A stretch of DNA of 64,000 nt from Tenacibaculum aiptasiae (lineage in GTDB: Bacteria > Bacteroidota > Bacteroidia > Flavobacteriales > Flavobacteriaceae). Location: the NCBI RefSeq assembly GCF_008806755.1, contig NZ_WAAU01000024.1:1-64000 (forward strand), read 5' to 3'. Positions 48,223-58,636 of the stretch are shown here, piece by piece. A program made the translations under genes and the position numbers. Position 1 is the first letter of the stretch, and each line of letters opens with the position of its first letter. The notes under the pieces are model-generated. The model had not been told where the DNA came from and did not search any database. It saw only the letters and a program-made list of their open reading frames with translations.

Positions 48223-48252
48223 CAAATATACATATTTTTTTTAAAATTCAAA
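48223..48252 (-). promoter_or_regulatory. Internal promoter for rpsH and the downstream ribosomal genes
   Basis: On the minus strand, TTTG (48249-48252), an 18-base spacer and TATATTTG (48223-48230) match the Bacteroidota -33/-7 consensus. It would give a leader of about 180 bases before rpsH in the 394-base gap; I see no clear terminator in that leader. Confidence 0.75.
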
Positions 48253-48370
48253 CGTTTTTAAATCTTATCATTTTGACTCTTAATTTATTGGAGTAAATCA
48301 GGTCTAATTTTCATCTATTTTCAACTTAAATTAAGCCAAGTAATCTATGGTATACAATTATAGAAAAAAC

Positions 48371-48410
48371 AAAAAAGGCATATAGCATTTTACTGCTATA
48401 TACCTTTTTT
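48371..48410 (-). terminator. Terminator after rpsN
   Basis: Seventeen-base arms AAAAAAGG-ATATAGCA / TGCTATAT-CCTTTTTT with one mismatch and a six-base loop, followed by T-rich sequence on the minus strand. It cuts the spc operon between rpsN and rpsH. Confidence 0.88.
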
Positions 48411-48430
48411 AATTTATAAAAACGTGCTGT

Positions 48431-48700
48431 CTACCAGCTTGCTTTTTTTACTCCTGGAATTAATCCTTGGTTAGCCATTTCACGGAAAGTTACACGTGAA
48501 ATTCCGAACTGACGCATATATCCTTTTGGACGACCAGTTAATTTACAACGATTGTGCATTCTAATTGGCGATGCATTCTTTGGTAATTTTTGTAATGCTT
48601 CGTAGTCTCCAGCTTCTTTTAAAGCTTTTCTCTTTTCTGCATACTTAGCTACCGTTTTAGCTCTTTTGCGCTCACGCGCTTTCATTGATTCTTTAGCCAT
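48431..48700 (-). CDS. rpsN: 30S ribosomal protein S14
   Basis: 89 residues, the long zinc-free type: [20 protein letters not shown], then [22 protein letters not shown]. Last gene before the internal terminator. Confidence 0.97.
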   Translation of the reverse strand: MAKESMKARERKRAKTVAKYAEKRKALKEAGDYEALQKLPKNASPIRMHNRCKLTGRPKGYMRQFGISRVTFREMANQGLIPGVKKASW

Positions 48701-48703
48701 CTT

Positions 48704-49255
48704 TTAGTTCTTTTTAAATGGTAAACCTAATTCTCCTAATAATGATTTAGCTTCTTTATCAGTGTTAGCAGATGTTACAAAAGTAATATCCATACCACTA
48801 ATCTTTTTTACTTGATCAATATTAATTTCAGGATAGATGATTTGTTCAGTAATTCCTAAGTTGTAATTACCTCTACCATCAAAACCGTTAGCTTTGATTC
48901 CGTTAAAGTCTCTTACACGTGGTAAAGAAGCTGTAACTAATCTATCTAAAAATTCGAACATTTTATCTCCTCTTAACGTAACTTTTGCACCAATTGGCAT
49001 TCCTTTACGTAATTTGAAGTTTGCAACGTCTTTCTTAGAAATTGTTGGAACTGCTTTTTGACCTGTGATAGTAGTTAACTCATCAACAGCATATTCAATT
49101 AACTTCTTATCTGCTATAGCTGCACCTACACCTTTACTTACAACAATCTTTTGTAATTTAGGTACTTGCATTATATTGCTATAACCAAATTCATCAGTAA
49201 GAGCTTTGATAACTCTGCTCTTGTACTCTTCTTTTAATCTTGGTACGTAACTCAT
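48704..49255 (-). CDS. rplE: 50S ribosomal protein L5
   Basis: 183 residues: [22 protein letters not shown] and [30 protein letters not shown] are diagnostic. Contacts 5S rRNA and P-site tRNA. Three bases before rpsN. Confidence 0.97.
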   Translation of the reverse strand: MSYVPRLKEEYKSRVIKALTDEFGYSNIMQVPKLQKIVVSKGVGAAIADKKLIEYAVDELTTITGQKAVPTISKKDVANFKLRKGMPIGAKVTLRGDKMFEFLDRLVTASLPRVRDFNGIKANGFDGRGNYNLGITEQIIYPEINIDQVKKISGMDITFVTSANTDKEAKSLLGELGLPFKKN

Positions 49256-49257
49256 GG

Positions 49258-49566
49258 TTATATTGCTTTATCTGATTTTTTTGAAAATCTTACTTTCTTA
49301 TCTCCATCCATTTTGTAACCAACTCTTACTGCTTCACCGTTTTCAACTAAAGCAACGTTTGATATATGTAATGGAGCTTCTTTCTTTACAATTCCTCCTT
49401 GAGGATTAGCAGCGCTAGGTTTAGTGTGCTTAGACACCATGTTAACACCTTCTACTAAAACTCTATCCTTATCTTTAAGGATTTGTAAAACTTTTCCTTC
49501 CGATCCTTTGTGATCTCCTGCTAATACTTTAACAGTATCTCCTGATTTGATTTTGAACTTCTTCAT
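49258..49566 (-). CDS. rplX: 50S ribosomal protein L24
   Basis: 102 residues with a KOW motif ([22 protein letters not shown]) and the [12 protein letters not shown] loop. Starts 50S assembly. Confidence 0.97.
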   Translation of the reverse strand: MKKFKIKSGDTVKVLAGDHKGSEGKVLQILKDKDRVLVEGVNMVSKHTKPSAANPQGGIVKKEAPLHISNVALVENGEAVRVGYKMDGDKKVRFSKKSDKAI

Positions 49567-49578
49567 CTTAATGTCGAT

Positions 49579-49947
49579 TTAAAGCACTTCAGGTGCTAAT
49601 GATACTATCTTCATAAATTGCTTATCACGTAATTCACGGGCAACAGGACCAAATACACGAGTTCCTCTCATTTCCTCTGTAGGATTTAAAAGAACACAAG
49701 CATTATCATCAAATCTGATATATGATCCGTCTTTACGTCTAATTTCCTTCTTAGTACGAACAACAACTGCACGAGATACTTGACCTTTCTTTACAGTTCC
49801 GTTTGGAGTTGCAGACTTTACAGTTACTACAATTTTATCTCCAACGCTAGCGTAACGCTTTTTTGTTCCTCCTAAAACTCTAATCACTAAAACTTCTTTT
49901 GCTCCAGTGTTATCTGCGACTCTTAATCTTGATTCTGTCTGTAACAT
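49579..49947 (-). CDS. rplN: 50S ribosomal protein L14
   Basis: 122 residues: [27 protein letters not shown] and the terminal [19 protein letters not shown] are full matches to the family. Confidence 0.98.
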   Translation of the reverse strand: MLQTESRLRVADNTGAKEVLVIRVLGGTKKRYASVGDKIVVTVKSATPNGTVKKGQVSRAVVVRTKKEIRRKDGSYIRFDDNACVLLNPTEEMRGTRVFGPVARELRDKQFMKIVSLAPEVL

Positions 49948-49948
49948 A

Positions 49949-50206
49949 TTATTTAGCTCTTTCTAGGATTTCTACTAATCTCCAACGCTTAGATTTACTC
50001 ATAGGACGTGTTTCCATTATCCTTACAGTATCTCCTTCGTTGCAATCGTTATTCTCGTCATGTGCAACGTACTTTTTCGTTTTTAATACGAACTTACCGT
50101 ACATTGGGTGCTTTACTCTTTTTACCTCAGAAACAACTATAGATTTCTCCATTTTGTTACTAGATACAACACCTATTCTCTCTTTTCTAAGATTTCTTTT
50201 TTCCAT
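49949..50206 (-). CDS. rpsQ: 30S ribosomal protein S17
   Basis: 85 residues: [34 protein letters not shown] and a [22 protein letters not shown] end. One base before rplN. Confidence 0.97.
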   Translation of the reverse strand: MEKRNLRKERIGVVSSNKMEKSIVVSEVKRVKHPMYGKFVLKTKKYVAHDENNDCNEGDTVRIMETRPMSKSKRWRLVEILERAK

Positions 50207-50224
50207 CTTTAAAACTGACTAGAA

Positions 50225-50416
50225 TTATTGTAATTCTCTTTTGGTTAACTCTGTAGCAATTCTTGCCACAGTTCTTCTTAAGCTACGTAACTCTAATGGG
50301 TTTTCCAATGGAGTTATGGCGTGAGCCATCTTAAGATCCGTATAATTCTTCTTTAACGCTCCTAACTTTTCTTGTAAGTCTGCGATAGATAATTCTTTAA
50401 TTTCTGATTGTTTCAT
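50225..50416 (-). CDS. rpmC: 50S ribosomal protein L29
   Basis: 63 residues of two antiparallel helices: SEIKELSIADLQEKLGALKK and NPLELRSLRRTVARIATELTKRE. Near the peptide-tunnel exit. Confidence 0.96.
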   Translation of the reverse strand: MKQSEIKELSIADLQEKLGALKKNYTDLKMAHAITPLENPLELRSLRRTVARIATELTKRELQ

Positions 50417-50427
50417 GTCTTTTAGAA

Positions 50428-50859
50428 TTAAGCGTTAAAATCAAAATCTCTTGCGATAACAAACTTCGTCTTTACTGGAAGTTTTTGAGCTGCTAAACGT
50501 AAAGCTTCTTTTGCAACATCCATTGGTACACCACCAACTTCAAACAAAATTCTACCTGGTTTTACAACAGCAACAAAATGATCTGGAGCACCCTTACCCT
50601 TACCCATACGTACCTCTAAAGGCTTCTTAGTAATAGGTTTGTCTGGAAATATTTTAATCCAAAGTTGCCCTTCTCTTTTCATATAACGAGTTGCCGCAAT
50701 ACGAGCTGCCTCTATTTGGCGAGAGGTTAATAGGTCTTGGTCTAATGATTTGATTCCAAACATTCCGTTAGAAAGTTGGTTTCCTCTATTAGAGTTACCT
50801 TTCATATTACCTTTGGCCTTCTGTACCTTACGGTATTTTACTCTTTTTGGCTGTAACAT
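50428..50859 (-). CDS. rplP: 50S ribosomal protein L16
   Basis: 143 residues: [21 protein letters not shown], the [27 protein letters not shown] region and [24 protein letters not shown]. Close to the A-site tRNA. Confidence 0.98.
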   Translation of the reverse strand: MLQPKRVKYRKVQKAKGNMKGNSNRGNQLSNGMFGIKSLDQDLLTSRQIEAARIAATRYMKREGQLWIKIFPDKPITKKPLEVRMGKGKGAPDHFVAVVKPGRILFEVGGVPMDVAKEALRLAAQKLPVKTKFVIARDFDFNA

Positions 50860-50881
50860 TTTTAATTTCTAATTTTAAAAA

Positions 50882-51604
50882 TTATTTTCTTCTGCGAGGT
50901 TGACGCTTTCCATTACCACCACCTTTATTAGAGTTACCTTTTTGTTTAGATAATCCTACTAATGGAGATAATTCACGCTTTCCATAAACCTCACCTTTCA
51001 TAATCCATACTTTAACACCGATTCTTCCGTATTGAGTATGTGCTTCAACAAGTGCATAATCGATATCTGCTCTAAAAGTAGAAAGAGGAATTCTTCCTTC
51101 TTTATAATGTTCAGAACGCGCCATTTCTGCTCCGTTTAAACGACCAGATAATTGGATTTTAATCCCTTCTGCATTCATTCTCATTGAAGCTGCGATAGCC
51201 ATTTTTGTTGCTCTCTTGTAAGAAATTCTGTTTTCGATTTGACGAGCTACACTAGCTGCTACTAATTTAGCATCTAATTCTGGACGCTTAATTTCGAAAA
51301 TGTTAATTTGAACTTCTTTACTAGTAATTTTCTTAAGCTCTTCTTTTAACTTGTCTACCTCTTGACCTCCTTTACCAATGATGATACCTGGACGTGCAGT
51401 AGTGATAGTAACGGTTACAAGCTTTAAAGTACGCTCAATAATTACACGAGATACACTTGCTTTAAATAATCTAGCATTAATATACTTTCTTATTTTATCG
51501 TCTTCAGCTAATTTATCTCCGTAGTCATTTCCACCATACCAGTTAGATTCCCATCCTCTGATGATTCCTAAACGATTTCCTATTGGATTTGTTTTTTGTC
51601 CCAT
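50882..51604 (-). CDS. rpsC: 30S ribosomal protein S3
   Basis: 240 residues with the N-terminal [22 protein letters not shown], a KH domain ([18 protein letters not shown]) and the C-terminal [23 protein letters not shown] segment, then a basic Gly/Asn-rich tail. Confidence 0.98.
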   Translation of the reverse strand: MGQKTNPIGNRLGIIRGWESNWYGGNDYGDKLAEDDKIRKYINARLFKASVSRVIIERTLKLVTVTITTARPGIIIGKGGQEVDKLKEELKKITSKEVQINIFEIKRPELDAKLVAASVARQIENRISYKRATKMAIAASMRMNAEGIKIQLSGRLNGAEMARSEHYKEGRIPLSTFRADIDYALVEAHTQYGRIGVKVWIMKGEVYGKRELSPLVGLSKQKGNSNKGGGNGKRQPRRRK

Positions 51605-51615
51605 TTCTACTTTGA

Positions 51616-52020
51616 TTAATTACTGTTATTTTTAGCACCTAACTCTAAAGTTACGTGATTAGAACGCTTACGAATTCTATGTGCACGACCTTGTGGAGCT
51701 GGTCTTAATCTTTTTAACATACCTGCGCTATCTACACAGATTGACTTTACGTATAATCCAGCATCTTCGATACTTGCATCTTCATTTTTAGCTTGCCAGT
51801 TAGCAATAGCTGATAATAATAACTTTTCTAAGTTACGAGATGCTTCTTTTGGACTAAACTTTAAGATTTGTAAAGCTTTTTCAACCTCTACTCCTCTTAC
51901 TAAATCCGCTACCAAGCGCATTTTTCTTGGTGATGTAGGACAATTAGTTATTTTAGCGAAAGCTCTAGACTTTCTAGCTTCTTTTAACTGTGTTGCCATG
52001 TTATGTTTACGACTTCCCAT
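51616..52020 (-). CDS. rplV: 50S ribosomal protein L22
   Basis: 134 residues: [43 protein letters not shown], and the [24 protein letters not shown] loop that lines the exit tunnel. Confidence 0.97.
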   Translation of the reverse strand: MGSRKHNMATQLKEARKSRAFAKITNCPTSPRKMRLVADLVRGVEVEKALQILKFSPKEASRNLEKLLLSAIANWQAKNEDASIEDAGLYVKSICVDSAGMLKRLRPAPQGRAHRIRKRSNHVTLELGAKNNSN

Positions 52021-52030
52021 AATTTCCTAC

Positions 52031-52309
52031 TTATTTTTTTCCTTTATTTTTTGCACCAGCGTGCCCTCTAAAAGAACGTGTTGGTGAAAATTCGCCTAAT
52101 TTATGACCTACCATGTTTTCTGTAACGTAAACTGGTACAAACTGACGTCCGTTGTGAACTGCAATTGTTTGACCAACGAAATCTGGAGTAATCATACTTG
52201 CTCTTGACCAAGTTTTGATAACTGATTTGCTCTCAGTTTCAACGTTTGCCAACACCTTTTTCTCTAGTTTATAGTGAACGAAAGGTCCTTTTTTTAATGA
52301 TCTTGCCAT
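52031..52309 (-). CDS. rpsS: 30S ribosomal protein S19
   Basis: 92 residues: [19 protein letters not shown] and [34 protein letters not shown]. Four bases after rplB. Confidence 0.98.
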   Translation of the reverse strand: MARSLKKGPFVHYKLEKKVLANVETESKSVIKTWSRASMITPDFVGQTIAVHNGRQFVPVYVTENMVGHKLGEFSPTRSFRGHAGAKNKGKK

Positions 52310-52312
52310 GTC

Positions 52313-53137
52313 TTATTTCTTTCTACGTTCTATAATATACTTATTACTAGCTTTAGTCTTAGATCTAGTCTTAAATCCTTTAGCTGGAATACCGTTTCTA
52401 GATCTTGGATGTCCTCCTGAAGAACGTCCTTCACCACCACCCATTGGGTGATCAACTGGATTCATTCTAACTGGGTTAGTTCTTGGTCTTCTACCTAACC
52501 ATCTACTTCTACCTGCTTTACCAGATACTAATAATTGATGATCTGAGTTAGAAACAACTCCGATAGTAGCCATACAAGTTAATAAGATTAATCTTGTTTC
52601 ACCTGAAGGTAACTTCACTGTAGCATACTTTCCATCTCTTGCCATTAATTGAGCAAATGAACCAGCTGAACGAGCCATAACAGCTCCTTGTCCTGGACGT
52701 AACTCGATACAAGAAATAGTAGTACCTAAAGGAATTTCACTTAAATACATAGCGTTTCCAACTTCTGGAGCTACTTCTTTACCTGAAACGATCGTTTGAC
52801 CTACTTTTAATCCGTTTTGTGCAATTACATAACGCTTTTCACCATCAGCATAACTAACTAATGCAATAAATGCAGTACGATTTGGATCGTACTCGATAGT
52901 TTTTACTGTTGCAGGGATACCTTGCTTATCTCTTTTAAAATCGATAATACGGTATTTTTGTTTATGACCTCCACCGATGTTACGTGTTGTCATTCTACCC
53001 TGATTGTTTCGACCTCCAGATCTTTTTTTCGGAGCTAATAAAGATTTCTCCGGCTTATCAGTAGTAATGGTGTCGAACCCATTTACAACTCTAAAACGCT
53101 GACCTGGTGTTATTGGTTTTAATTTTCTAACTGACAT
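52313..53137 (-). CDS. rplB: 50S ribosomal protein L2
   Basis: 274 residues: [25 protein letters not shown] and the strictly conserved [17 protein letters not shown] near the peptidyl-transferase centre. Confidence 0.98.
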   Translation of the reverse strand: MSVRKLKPITPGQRFRVVNGFDTITTDKPEKSLLAPKKRSGGRNNQGRMTTRNIGGGHKQKYRIIDFKRDKQGIPATVKTIEYDPNRTAFIALVSYADGEKRYVIAQNGLKVGQTIVSGKEVAPEVGNAMYLSEIPLGTTISCIELRPGQGAVMARSAGSFAQLMARDGKYATVKLPSGETRLILLTCMATIGVVSNSDHQLLVSGKAGRSRWLGRRPRTNPVRMNPVDHPMGGGEGRSSGGHPRSRNGIPAKGFKTRSKTKASNKYIIERRKK

Positions 53138-53148
53138 TCTGTCTTTTC

Positions 53149-53439
53149 TTAAAGATTGTTATAAAAATCAATAATTTCTCCTTCAGCTAACTGAACAATT
53201 GCTTTCTTGTATCCACTTTTTATCCCAGTTACTAAACCTTTCTTAGTGTATTTAGTAGTTCTTTGAATAGGATAGTTCATAGTTTTAACAGAAGTAACTG
53301 CTACACCATAAGCAGCCTCAACAGCTCCTCTGATTTCTACTTTGTTAGCTTTCTTATTTACTACAAATGCATAACGGTTATATACCTCGCTATCGTTTGT
53401 TGCTTTTTCCGTAATAATAGGTTTTATTAAAATACTCAT
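53149..53439 (-). CDS. rplW: 50S ribosomal protein L23
   Basis: 96 residues: [38 protein letters not shown]. Docking site of trigger factor at the tunnel exit. Confidence 0.97.
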   Translation of the reverse strand: MSILIKPIITEKATNDSEVYNRYAFVVNKKANKVEIRGAVEAAYGVAVTSVKTMNYPIQRTTKYTKKGLVTGIKSGYKKAIVQLAEGEIIDFYNNL

Positions 53440-53447
53440 TTTGTTCC

Positions 53448-54077
53448 CTATTTACTTAAATTAGATTGAATTCCTTCTAAAGAGCTTTCAGAAATAACAA
53501 CTTTGTTAGCGTTTAATACGCTATAAGTGTTAACTCCTGTAGCATTTACTACTTTAGATTTTTTTAAGTTACGAGATGATAAGTAAACATTTTTACTTTC
53601 TTCACTTAACACAAATAAAGACTTTTGAGTCTCTAATCCTAAAGCTTTTAAAACATTGATAAACTCTTTAGTTTTTGGAGCTTCAAAATTGAAATCTTCA
53701 ACAACTACTAAATTGCTATCTTTTGCTTGAATACTTAAAGCAGACTTACGTGCTAAACGCTTTAAGTTTTTATTTAATTTGAAAGAATAGTTTCTTGGTC
53801 TTGGTCCAAACATACGTCCACCACCTCTGAAAACTCCAGACTTGATAGAACCTGCACGTGCAGTACCAGTTCCTTTTTGTTTCTTAATCTTTCTTGTACT
53901 ACCAGCTATTTCAGCTCTTTCTTTCGATTTATGAGTACCTTGTCTTTGATTTGCCAAATATTGCTTAACATCTAAATAGATTGCGTGATCATTTGGCTCA
54001 ATTCCGAATACTTCGTTAGAAAGCTCAACTTTTCTACCAGTATCTTTCCCTGTAATATCTAAAACTGCTACTTTCAT
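53448..54077 (-). CDS. rplD: 50S ribosomal protein L4
   Basis: 209 residues: [47 protein letters not shown] is the tunnel loop. Its start codon shares one base with the rplC stop, so they are translationally coupled. In E. coli L4 represses its own operon; an attenuator-like leader upstream of rplC here makes a similar role conceivable. Confidence 0.97.
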   Translation of the reverse strand: MKVAVLDITGKDTGRKVELSNEVFGIEPNDHAIYLDVKQYLANQRQGTHKSKERAEIAGSTRKIKKQKGTGTARAGSIKSGVFRGGGRMFGPRPRNYSFKLNKNLKRLARKSALSIQAKDSNLVVVEDFNFEAPKTKEFINVLKALGLETQKSLFVLSEESKNVYLSSRNLKKSKVVNATGVNTYSVLNANKVVISESSLEGIQSNLSK

Positions 54078-54694
54078 TATTTCTCGATAGTTACAAAAGC
54101 ATTTTTGTGACCAGGAATAGCTCCTTTTACTACGATAAGATTCTTATCAGCAACCACTTTTAATACTTTTAAATTTTGAACTTTTACTTTGTCTCCACCC
54201 ATACGACCTGCCATACGCATTCCTTTGAATACTCTTGCAGGGTAAGATGCAGCACCAATCGAACCAGGAGCTCTTAAACGGTTGTGTTGACCGTGAGTTG
54301 CTTGTCCAACTCCACCAAATCCGTGACGTTTAACAACACCTTGAAATCCTTTACCTTTAGAGATTCCAGAAACATCTACAAATTCTCCTTCAGTGAAGTA
54401 ATCTACAGTAATTGAATCTCCTAATTTGTACTCTCCATCAAAACCTTGAAATTCAACGACTTTTTTCTTAGCAGATGTACCAGCTTTTTTAAAGTGTCCA
54501 TCTAAAGCTTTATTAGAGCTTTTTGCTTTTTTGTCATCGAAACCTAGTTGTAACGCATTGTATCCGTCAACTTCTTCGGTTCTGACTTGGGTAACTACGC
54601 ATGGCCCTGCTTCGATAACAGTACAAGGAATATTTTTCCCGTTCTCATCGAATAAGCTGGTCATACCTACTTTTCTACCTATTAACCCAGACAT
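54077..54694 (-). CDS. rplC: 50S ribosomal protein L3
   Basis: 205 residues: [36 protein letters not shown] and [34 protein letters not shown]. First gene of its transcript, behind the leader at 54695-54922. Confidence 0.98.
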   Translation of the reverse strand: MSGLIGRKVGMTSLFDENGKNIPCTVIEAGPCVVTQVRTEEVDGYNALQLGFDDKKAKSSNKALDGHFKKAGTSAKKKVVEFQGFDGEYKLGDSITVDYFTEGEFVDVSGISKGKGFQGVVKRHGFGGVGQATHGQHNRLRAPGSIGAASYPARVFKGMRMAGRMGGDKVKVQNLKVLKVVADKNLIVVKGAIPGHKNAFVTIEK

Positions 54695-54922
54695 ATTTGT
54701 TAATTTTAAGACGATAGATTTCTTTTTTTATCCAGCGCGTCTATTAATAATAATTGTTTGAAACAAAAGTTTCAGTTTTTCCTTTGATTTTCTCAAAAAA
54801 AAAGAGCGAAAAACGCCTTCACTCTGAATTTGTTTTTTTACCGTTTTTCCTTCGCGAAACCCTCAGGACATGTTAAATTCTGATAATCACCAGAATTCGT
54901 ACACCACGAAATATGAAATTTC
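54695..54922 (-). promoter_or_regulatory. Structured leader of the rplC operon
   Basis: About 225 bases between the inferred transcription start and rplC. Reading the minus strand: a hairpin ACACC-GAAAT / ATTTC-GGTGT, a perfect hairpin AATTCTG / CAGAATT, a GC-richer block TCCTGAGGGTTTCGCGAAGG, and then the attenuator. This is the arrangement expected of a ribosomal-protein autoregulatory leader. I cannot assign it to a named family. Confidence 0.6.
54795..54824 (-). terminator. Attenuator-like terminator inside the rplC leader
   Basis: On the minus strand, GAGTGAA pairs with TTCGCTC (one U-G pair) around a seven-base loop, followed directly by nine T residues. It lies between the rplC promoter and the rplC start, so it would stop most transcripts unless an alternative fold forms. 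Confidence 0.75.
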
Positions 54923-54924
54923 GG

Positions 54925-54958
54925 TGTGCAAAAGTAAAAAAAACTTTCGGTTTAACAA
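54925..54958 (-). promoter_or_regulatory. rplC operon promoter overlapping the rpsJ terminator
   Basis: On the minus strand, TTTG within the terminator loop, a 19-base spacer and TACTTTTG match the -33/-7 consensus. The -33 box lies in the loop of the rpsJ terminator and the -7 box right after its T-run. Confidence 0.75.
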
Positions 54959-54974
54959 AATTAAACCGAAAGTT
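54935..54974 (-). terminator. Terminator of the rpsL-rpsG-fusA-rpsJ transcript
   Basis: ACTTTCGGTTTAA / TTAAACCGAAAGT with a short loop and eight T residues on the minus strand, directly after rpsJ. Confidence 0.92.
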
Positions 54975-54984
54975 CATAATTTAC

Positions 54985-55290
54985 TTATACTTTAATCTCA
55001 ACTTCAACACCGCTTGGTAACTCAAGTTTCATTAAAGCATCAATAGTTTTTGAAGAAGAACTATAGATGTCTAATAATCTTTTGTAAGCAGATAATTGAA
55101 ATTGCTCTCTAGATTTTTTGTTTACGTGTGGTGAACGTAATACTGTAAAAATCTTTTTATTTGTTGGTAAAGGAATTGGACCGTTTACTACAGCTCCAGT
55201 TGACTTTACTGTCTTTACGATTTTCTCAGCAGATTTATCTACTAAGTTGTAATCGTAAGATTTTAATTTAATTCTAATTTTTTGGCTCAT
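54985..55290 (-). CDS. rpsJ: 30S ribosomal protein S10
   Basis: 101 residues: [53 protein letters not shown]. It normally heads the S10 operon; here it is the last gene of the str transcript, cut from rplC by a terminator. Confidence 0.98.
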   Translation of the reverse strand: MSQKIRIKLKSYDYNLVDKSAEKIVKTVKSTGAVVNGPIPLPTNKKIFTVLRSPHVNKKSREQFQLSAYKRLLDIYSSSSKTIDALMKLELPSGVEVEIKV

Positions 55291-55302
55291 CTTAATATCT
55301 TA

Positions 55303-57420
55303 TTAACCTTTAGCTTTTGCGATTACTTCTTCAGAAACATTTGAAGGAGTTTCTGCATAGTGAGAAAATTCCATTGTAGAAGTTGCTCTACCAGAAGACA
55401 TAGTTCTTAAAGCAGTTACATAACCAAACATTTCTGATAATGGTACTAATGCTTTTACAACTTTAGATCCAGCACGATCACTCATATCGTTTACTTGACC
55501 TCTTCTTCTGTTTAAATCTCCTACGATATCTCCCATGTTCTCCTCTGGAGTTAACACTTCTAATTTCATTAACGGCTCCATGATTTTAGCTTTTGCAGCT
55601 TTTGCAGCAGCTTTATAACCTAATTTTGCAGCTAATTCGAATGATAACTGATCAGAATCTACAGGGTGGAAAGATCCATCTACTAATGTAACTTTCATTG
55701 AATCCATCTCGTATCCTGCTAAAGGACCATTCTTCATTGCCTCTTTGAATCCTTTTTCTACTGAAGGAACAAATTCTTTTGGTACGTTACCTCCTTTAAT
55801 AATAGATTCAAACTGTAAACCTTGAACACCTTCATCTGCAGGCTCCATTTTGAATACAATATCAGCAAACTTACCACGTCCACCAGATTGTTTCTTATAA
55901 ACCTCTCTATGTTCTGCAGTAGCTGTAATAGCTTCTTTGTACTCTACTTGTGGTTGACCTTCGTTAACCTCTACTTTGAATTCACGCTTTAAACGATCAA
56001 CAATAATATCAAGGTGTAACTCTCCCATTCCTGAGATAATAGTTTGTCCAGAAGCTTCATCAGTTCTTACTGTAAACGTAGGATCTTCTTCTGCTAATTT
56101 AGCTAAAGCTAATCCTAATTTATCTACGTCAGCTTTTGTTTTAGGCTCAACAGCAATACCGATTACTGGATCTGGGAAATCCATAGATTCTAAAACAATT
56201 GGTGCTTTTTCTGCTGATAAAGTATCTCCTGTTTTAATATCTTTAAATCCAACAGCAGCTCCAATATCTCCAGCTTCAATAAACTCAATAGCATTTTGTT
56301 TGTTAGAGTGCATTTGGTAAATACGAGAAATACGCTCTTTCTTACCAGAACGGTTATTTAACACATAAGAACCTGCATCTAAACGACCAGAATATGCACG
56401 GAAGAAAGCTAAACGACCTACGAAAGGATCTGTAGCAATCTTAAATGCTAAAGCAGCAAATGGCTCCTTTACATCTGGCTTACGAGCAATCTCTTCTCCT
56501 GTATTAGGATCAGTACCTAAAATTGCTTCTTTATCTGTTGGTGAAGGTAAGTAACGACATACAGCATCTAACAAGAATTGAACTCCTTTATTTTTGAATG
56601 CCGATCCACAAACCATAGGAATGATAGACATATCCATTACAGCAGCACGTAAAGCAGCGTGTACTTCCTCTTCTGTAATAGAGTTTTCATCTTCCATGAA
56701 TTTCTCTAATAAATTCTCATCATAAGCAGCTACCTCTTCGATTAATTTTGCTCTTAATTCAGCAGCTTCTTCTTTTAATTCTTCTGGAATATCAACAACA
56801 TCAAAAGTAGATCCGAAGTTATCATCATGCCATACAATAGCACGGTTCTTTACTAAATCTACAATTCCTTTAAAGTCAGCTTCATCACCAATATTTAATA
56901 CGATTGGCACTGCATTTGACTTTAACATATCTTTCACTTGCTGACAAACTTCTAAGAAGTTAGCTCCTTGACGATCCATTTTATTAACGAATCCAATACG
57001 AGGAACTTTATAGTTATCAGCTAAACGCCAGTTAGTTTCTGATTGAGGCTCAACACCATCAACAGCAGAGAATAAGAATACTAAACCATCTAATACACGT
57101 AACGAACGATTTACCTCTACAGTAAAATCAACGTGACCTGGAGTATCAATTATATTAAAGTGATATCCTTTTGTATCAGGAGTAGGTTGTCCATTTTCAA
57201 TTGGAAACTTCCACTCACAAGTAGTAGCAGCTGAAGTAATTGTAATACCTCTTTCTGCCTCTTGCTCCATCCAGTCCATCGTAGATGCACCATCGTGAAC
57301 CTCTCCAATCTTATGAGAAACTCCTGTATAAAACAAGATACGCTCAGTAGTTGTAGTTTTTCCTGCATCAATATGAGCAGCAATACCTATATTTCTTGTA
57401 AATTTTAAATCTCTAGCCAT
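55303..57420 (-). CDS. fusA: Elongation factor G
   Basis: 705 residues. The GTPase marks are [19 protein letters not shown] (P-loop), DTPGHVDFT and NKMDRQGAN; domains II-V follow, with the [18 protein letters not shown] and [13 protein letters not shown] stretches. Drives translocation on the ribosome. Four bases after rpsG. Confidence 0.99.
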   Translation of the reverse strand: MARDLKFTRNIGIAAHIDAGKTTTTERILFYTGVSHKIGEVHDGASTMDWMEQEAERGITITSAATTCEWKFPIENGQPTPDTKGYHFNIIDTPGHVDFTVEVNRSLRVLDGLVFLFSAVDGVEPQSETNWRLADNYKVPRIGFVNKMDRQGANFLEVCQQVKDMLKSNAVPIVLNIGDEADFKGIVDLVKNRAIVWHDDNFGSTFDVVDIPEELKEEAAELRAKLIEEVAAYDENLLEKFMEDENSITEEEVHAALRAAVMDMSIIPMVCGSAFKNKGVQFLLDAVCRYLPSPTDKEAILGTDPNTGEEIARKPDVKEPFAALAFKIATDPFVGRLAFFRAYSGRLDAGSYVLNNRSGKKERISRIYQMHSNKQNAIEFIEAGDIGAAVGFKDIKTGDTLSAEKAPIVLESMDFPDPVIGIAVEPKTKADVDKLGLALAKLAEEDPTFTVRTDEASGQTIISGMGELHLDIIVDRLKREFKVEVNEGQPQVEYKEAITATAEHREVYKKQSGGRGKFADIVFKMEPADEGVQGLQFESIIKGGNVPKEFVPSVEKGFKEAMKNGPLAGYEMDSMKVTLVDGSFHPVDSDQLSFELAAKLGYKAAAKAAKAKIMEPLMKLEVLTPEENMGDIVGDLNRRRGQVNDMSDRAGSKVVKALVPLSEMFGYVTALRTMSSGRATSTMEFSHYAETPSNVSEEVIAKAKG

Positions 57421-57423
57421 TTC

Positions 57424-57900
57424 TTAGAATCTAAAGTGTGAAAATGCTTTATTTGCTTCAGCCATTTTATGAGTATCAACTCTTTTCTTAACAGCAGCTC
57501 CTTCTTCTTTTGCAGCAGCTAAAATCTCAGCAGCTAAACGTTGAGCCATTGTTTTTTCATTACGCTTACGCGCATAAGAAATCATCCATTTTATAGCCAT
57601 AGAAACCTTACGGTCTGGTCTAATTTGCATTGGAATTTGGAATGTTGCACCCCCTACTCTACGAGAACGTACTTCTACGTGAGGCATAACATTCGACAAC
57701 CCATCTTTCCATACTTCTAAAGCCGACTTTTCTTCGTCAGTCTTTTTTTCATTTACGATATCCATTGCATCGTAAAATACTTTGAACGCTACAGACTTCT
57801 TACCATCCCACATTAAGTTATTCACAAAACGTGTTACCAATTGGTCGTTAAACCTTGGATCCGGTAACAAAATCCTTTTTTTCGCTCTTCTTTTTCTCAT
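57424..57900 (-). CDS. rpsG: 30S ribosomal protein S7
   Basis: 158 residues: [35 protein letters not shown] and [22 protein letters not shown]. Nucleates the 30S head. 33 bases after rpsL. Confidence 0.98.
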   Translation of the reverse strand: MRKRRAKKRILLPDPRFNDQLVTRFVNNLMWDGKKSVAFKVFYDAMDIVNEKKTDEEKSALEVWKDGLSNVMPHVEVRSRRVGGATFQIPMQIRPDRKVSMAIKWMISYARKRNEKTMAQRLAAEILAAAKEEGAAVKKRVDTHKMAEANKAFSHFRF

Positions 57901-57932
57901 GTCTTTACATTAAAAAAGTTAATTGATTAATT

Positions 57933-58307
57933 TTACTTCTTAGGGCGTTTTGCACCGTATTTAGACCTACGTTGAGTTCTTCCCTCAACTCCTGCAGTAT
58001 CTAACGCACCACGAACAACGTGATACTTAACACCTGGCAAATCTTTTACCCTTCCACCTCTAACTAATACTATCGAGTGCTCTTGCAAGTTATGCCCTTC
58101 TCCTGGGATATACGCGTTGATTTCGTTACCATTTGTTAACCTTACCCTTGCTACCTTACGCATTGCTGAGTTAGGTTTCTTAGGCGTAGTGGTATACACA
58201 CGCGTACAAACTCCACGTCTTTGAGGACATGCTTGTAATGCAGCCGATTTACTCTTCTTAGTTATTTTGGTTCTTCCTTTACGAACTAATTGTTGAATAG
58301 TTGGCAT
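57933..58307 (-). CDS. rpsL: 30S ribosomal protein S12
   Basis: 124 residues. The streptomycin-related positions are wild type: Lys in [12 protein letters not shown] and Lys in [13 protein letters not shown]. First gene of the str transcript. Confidence 0.98.
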   Translation of the reverse strand: MPTIQQLVRKGRTKITKKSKSAALQACPQRRGVCTRVYTTTPKKPNSAMRKVARVRLTNGNEINAYIPGEGHNLQEHSIVLVRGGRVKDLPGVKYHVVRGALDTAGVEGRTQRRSKYGAKRPKK

Positions 58308-58364
58308 ACTAAATTATTACTTGTTTTTAATTTGTACTTAAATTACTCTAATTTTAAGAGTGCG

Positions 58365-58395
58365 CAAATGTACGATATTTTTCTAAACATTCAAA
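58365..58395 (-). promoter_or_regulatory. Promoter of the rpsL operon
   Basis: On the minus strand, TTTG (58392-58395), a 19-base spacer and TACATTTG (58365-58372) give a full consensus match, about 60 bases before the rpsL start. The rest of the gap to 58636 is AT-rich with no clear feature except a short conserved leader before SusC. Confidence 0.8.
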
Positions 58396-58636
58396 TATCA
58401 ACTAGTTATTTTTACCCCCTCTACTTCATAAATCTAAAAAAACCATTAACTCACTACAAAATAATAATGAATCCATTTATTTTAAATCAAAAAAAACAAA
58501 ACATAAAATAATCAGTCGGCTTCCACCCCTCATCCTTACAGAGAATTATAATGTTTTTAAGATAATTTTATGAATTATATTGTTTTATTAAGAATATTTT
58601 ATGACTTTTGATGCAATTAATTCAAATAATCACGCG

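Noticed and set aside
49899..50222. Plus-strand frame across rplN/rpsQ
   Set aside because: Antisense to two certain ribosomal protein genes.
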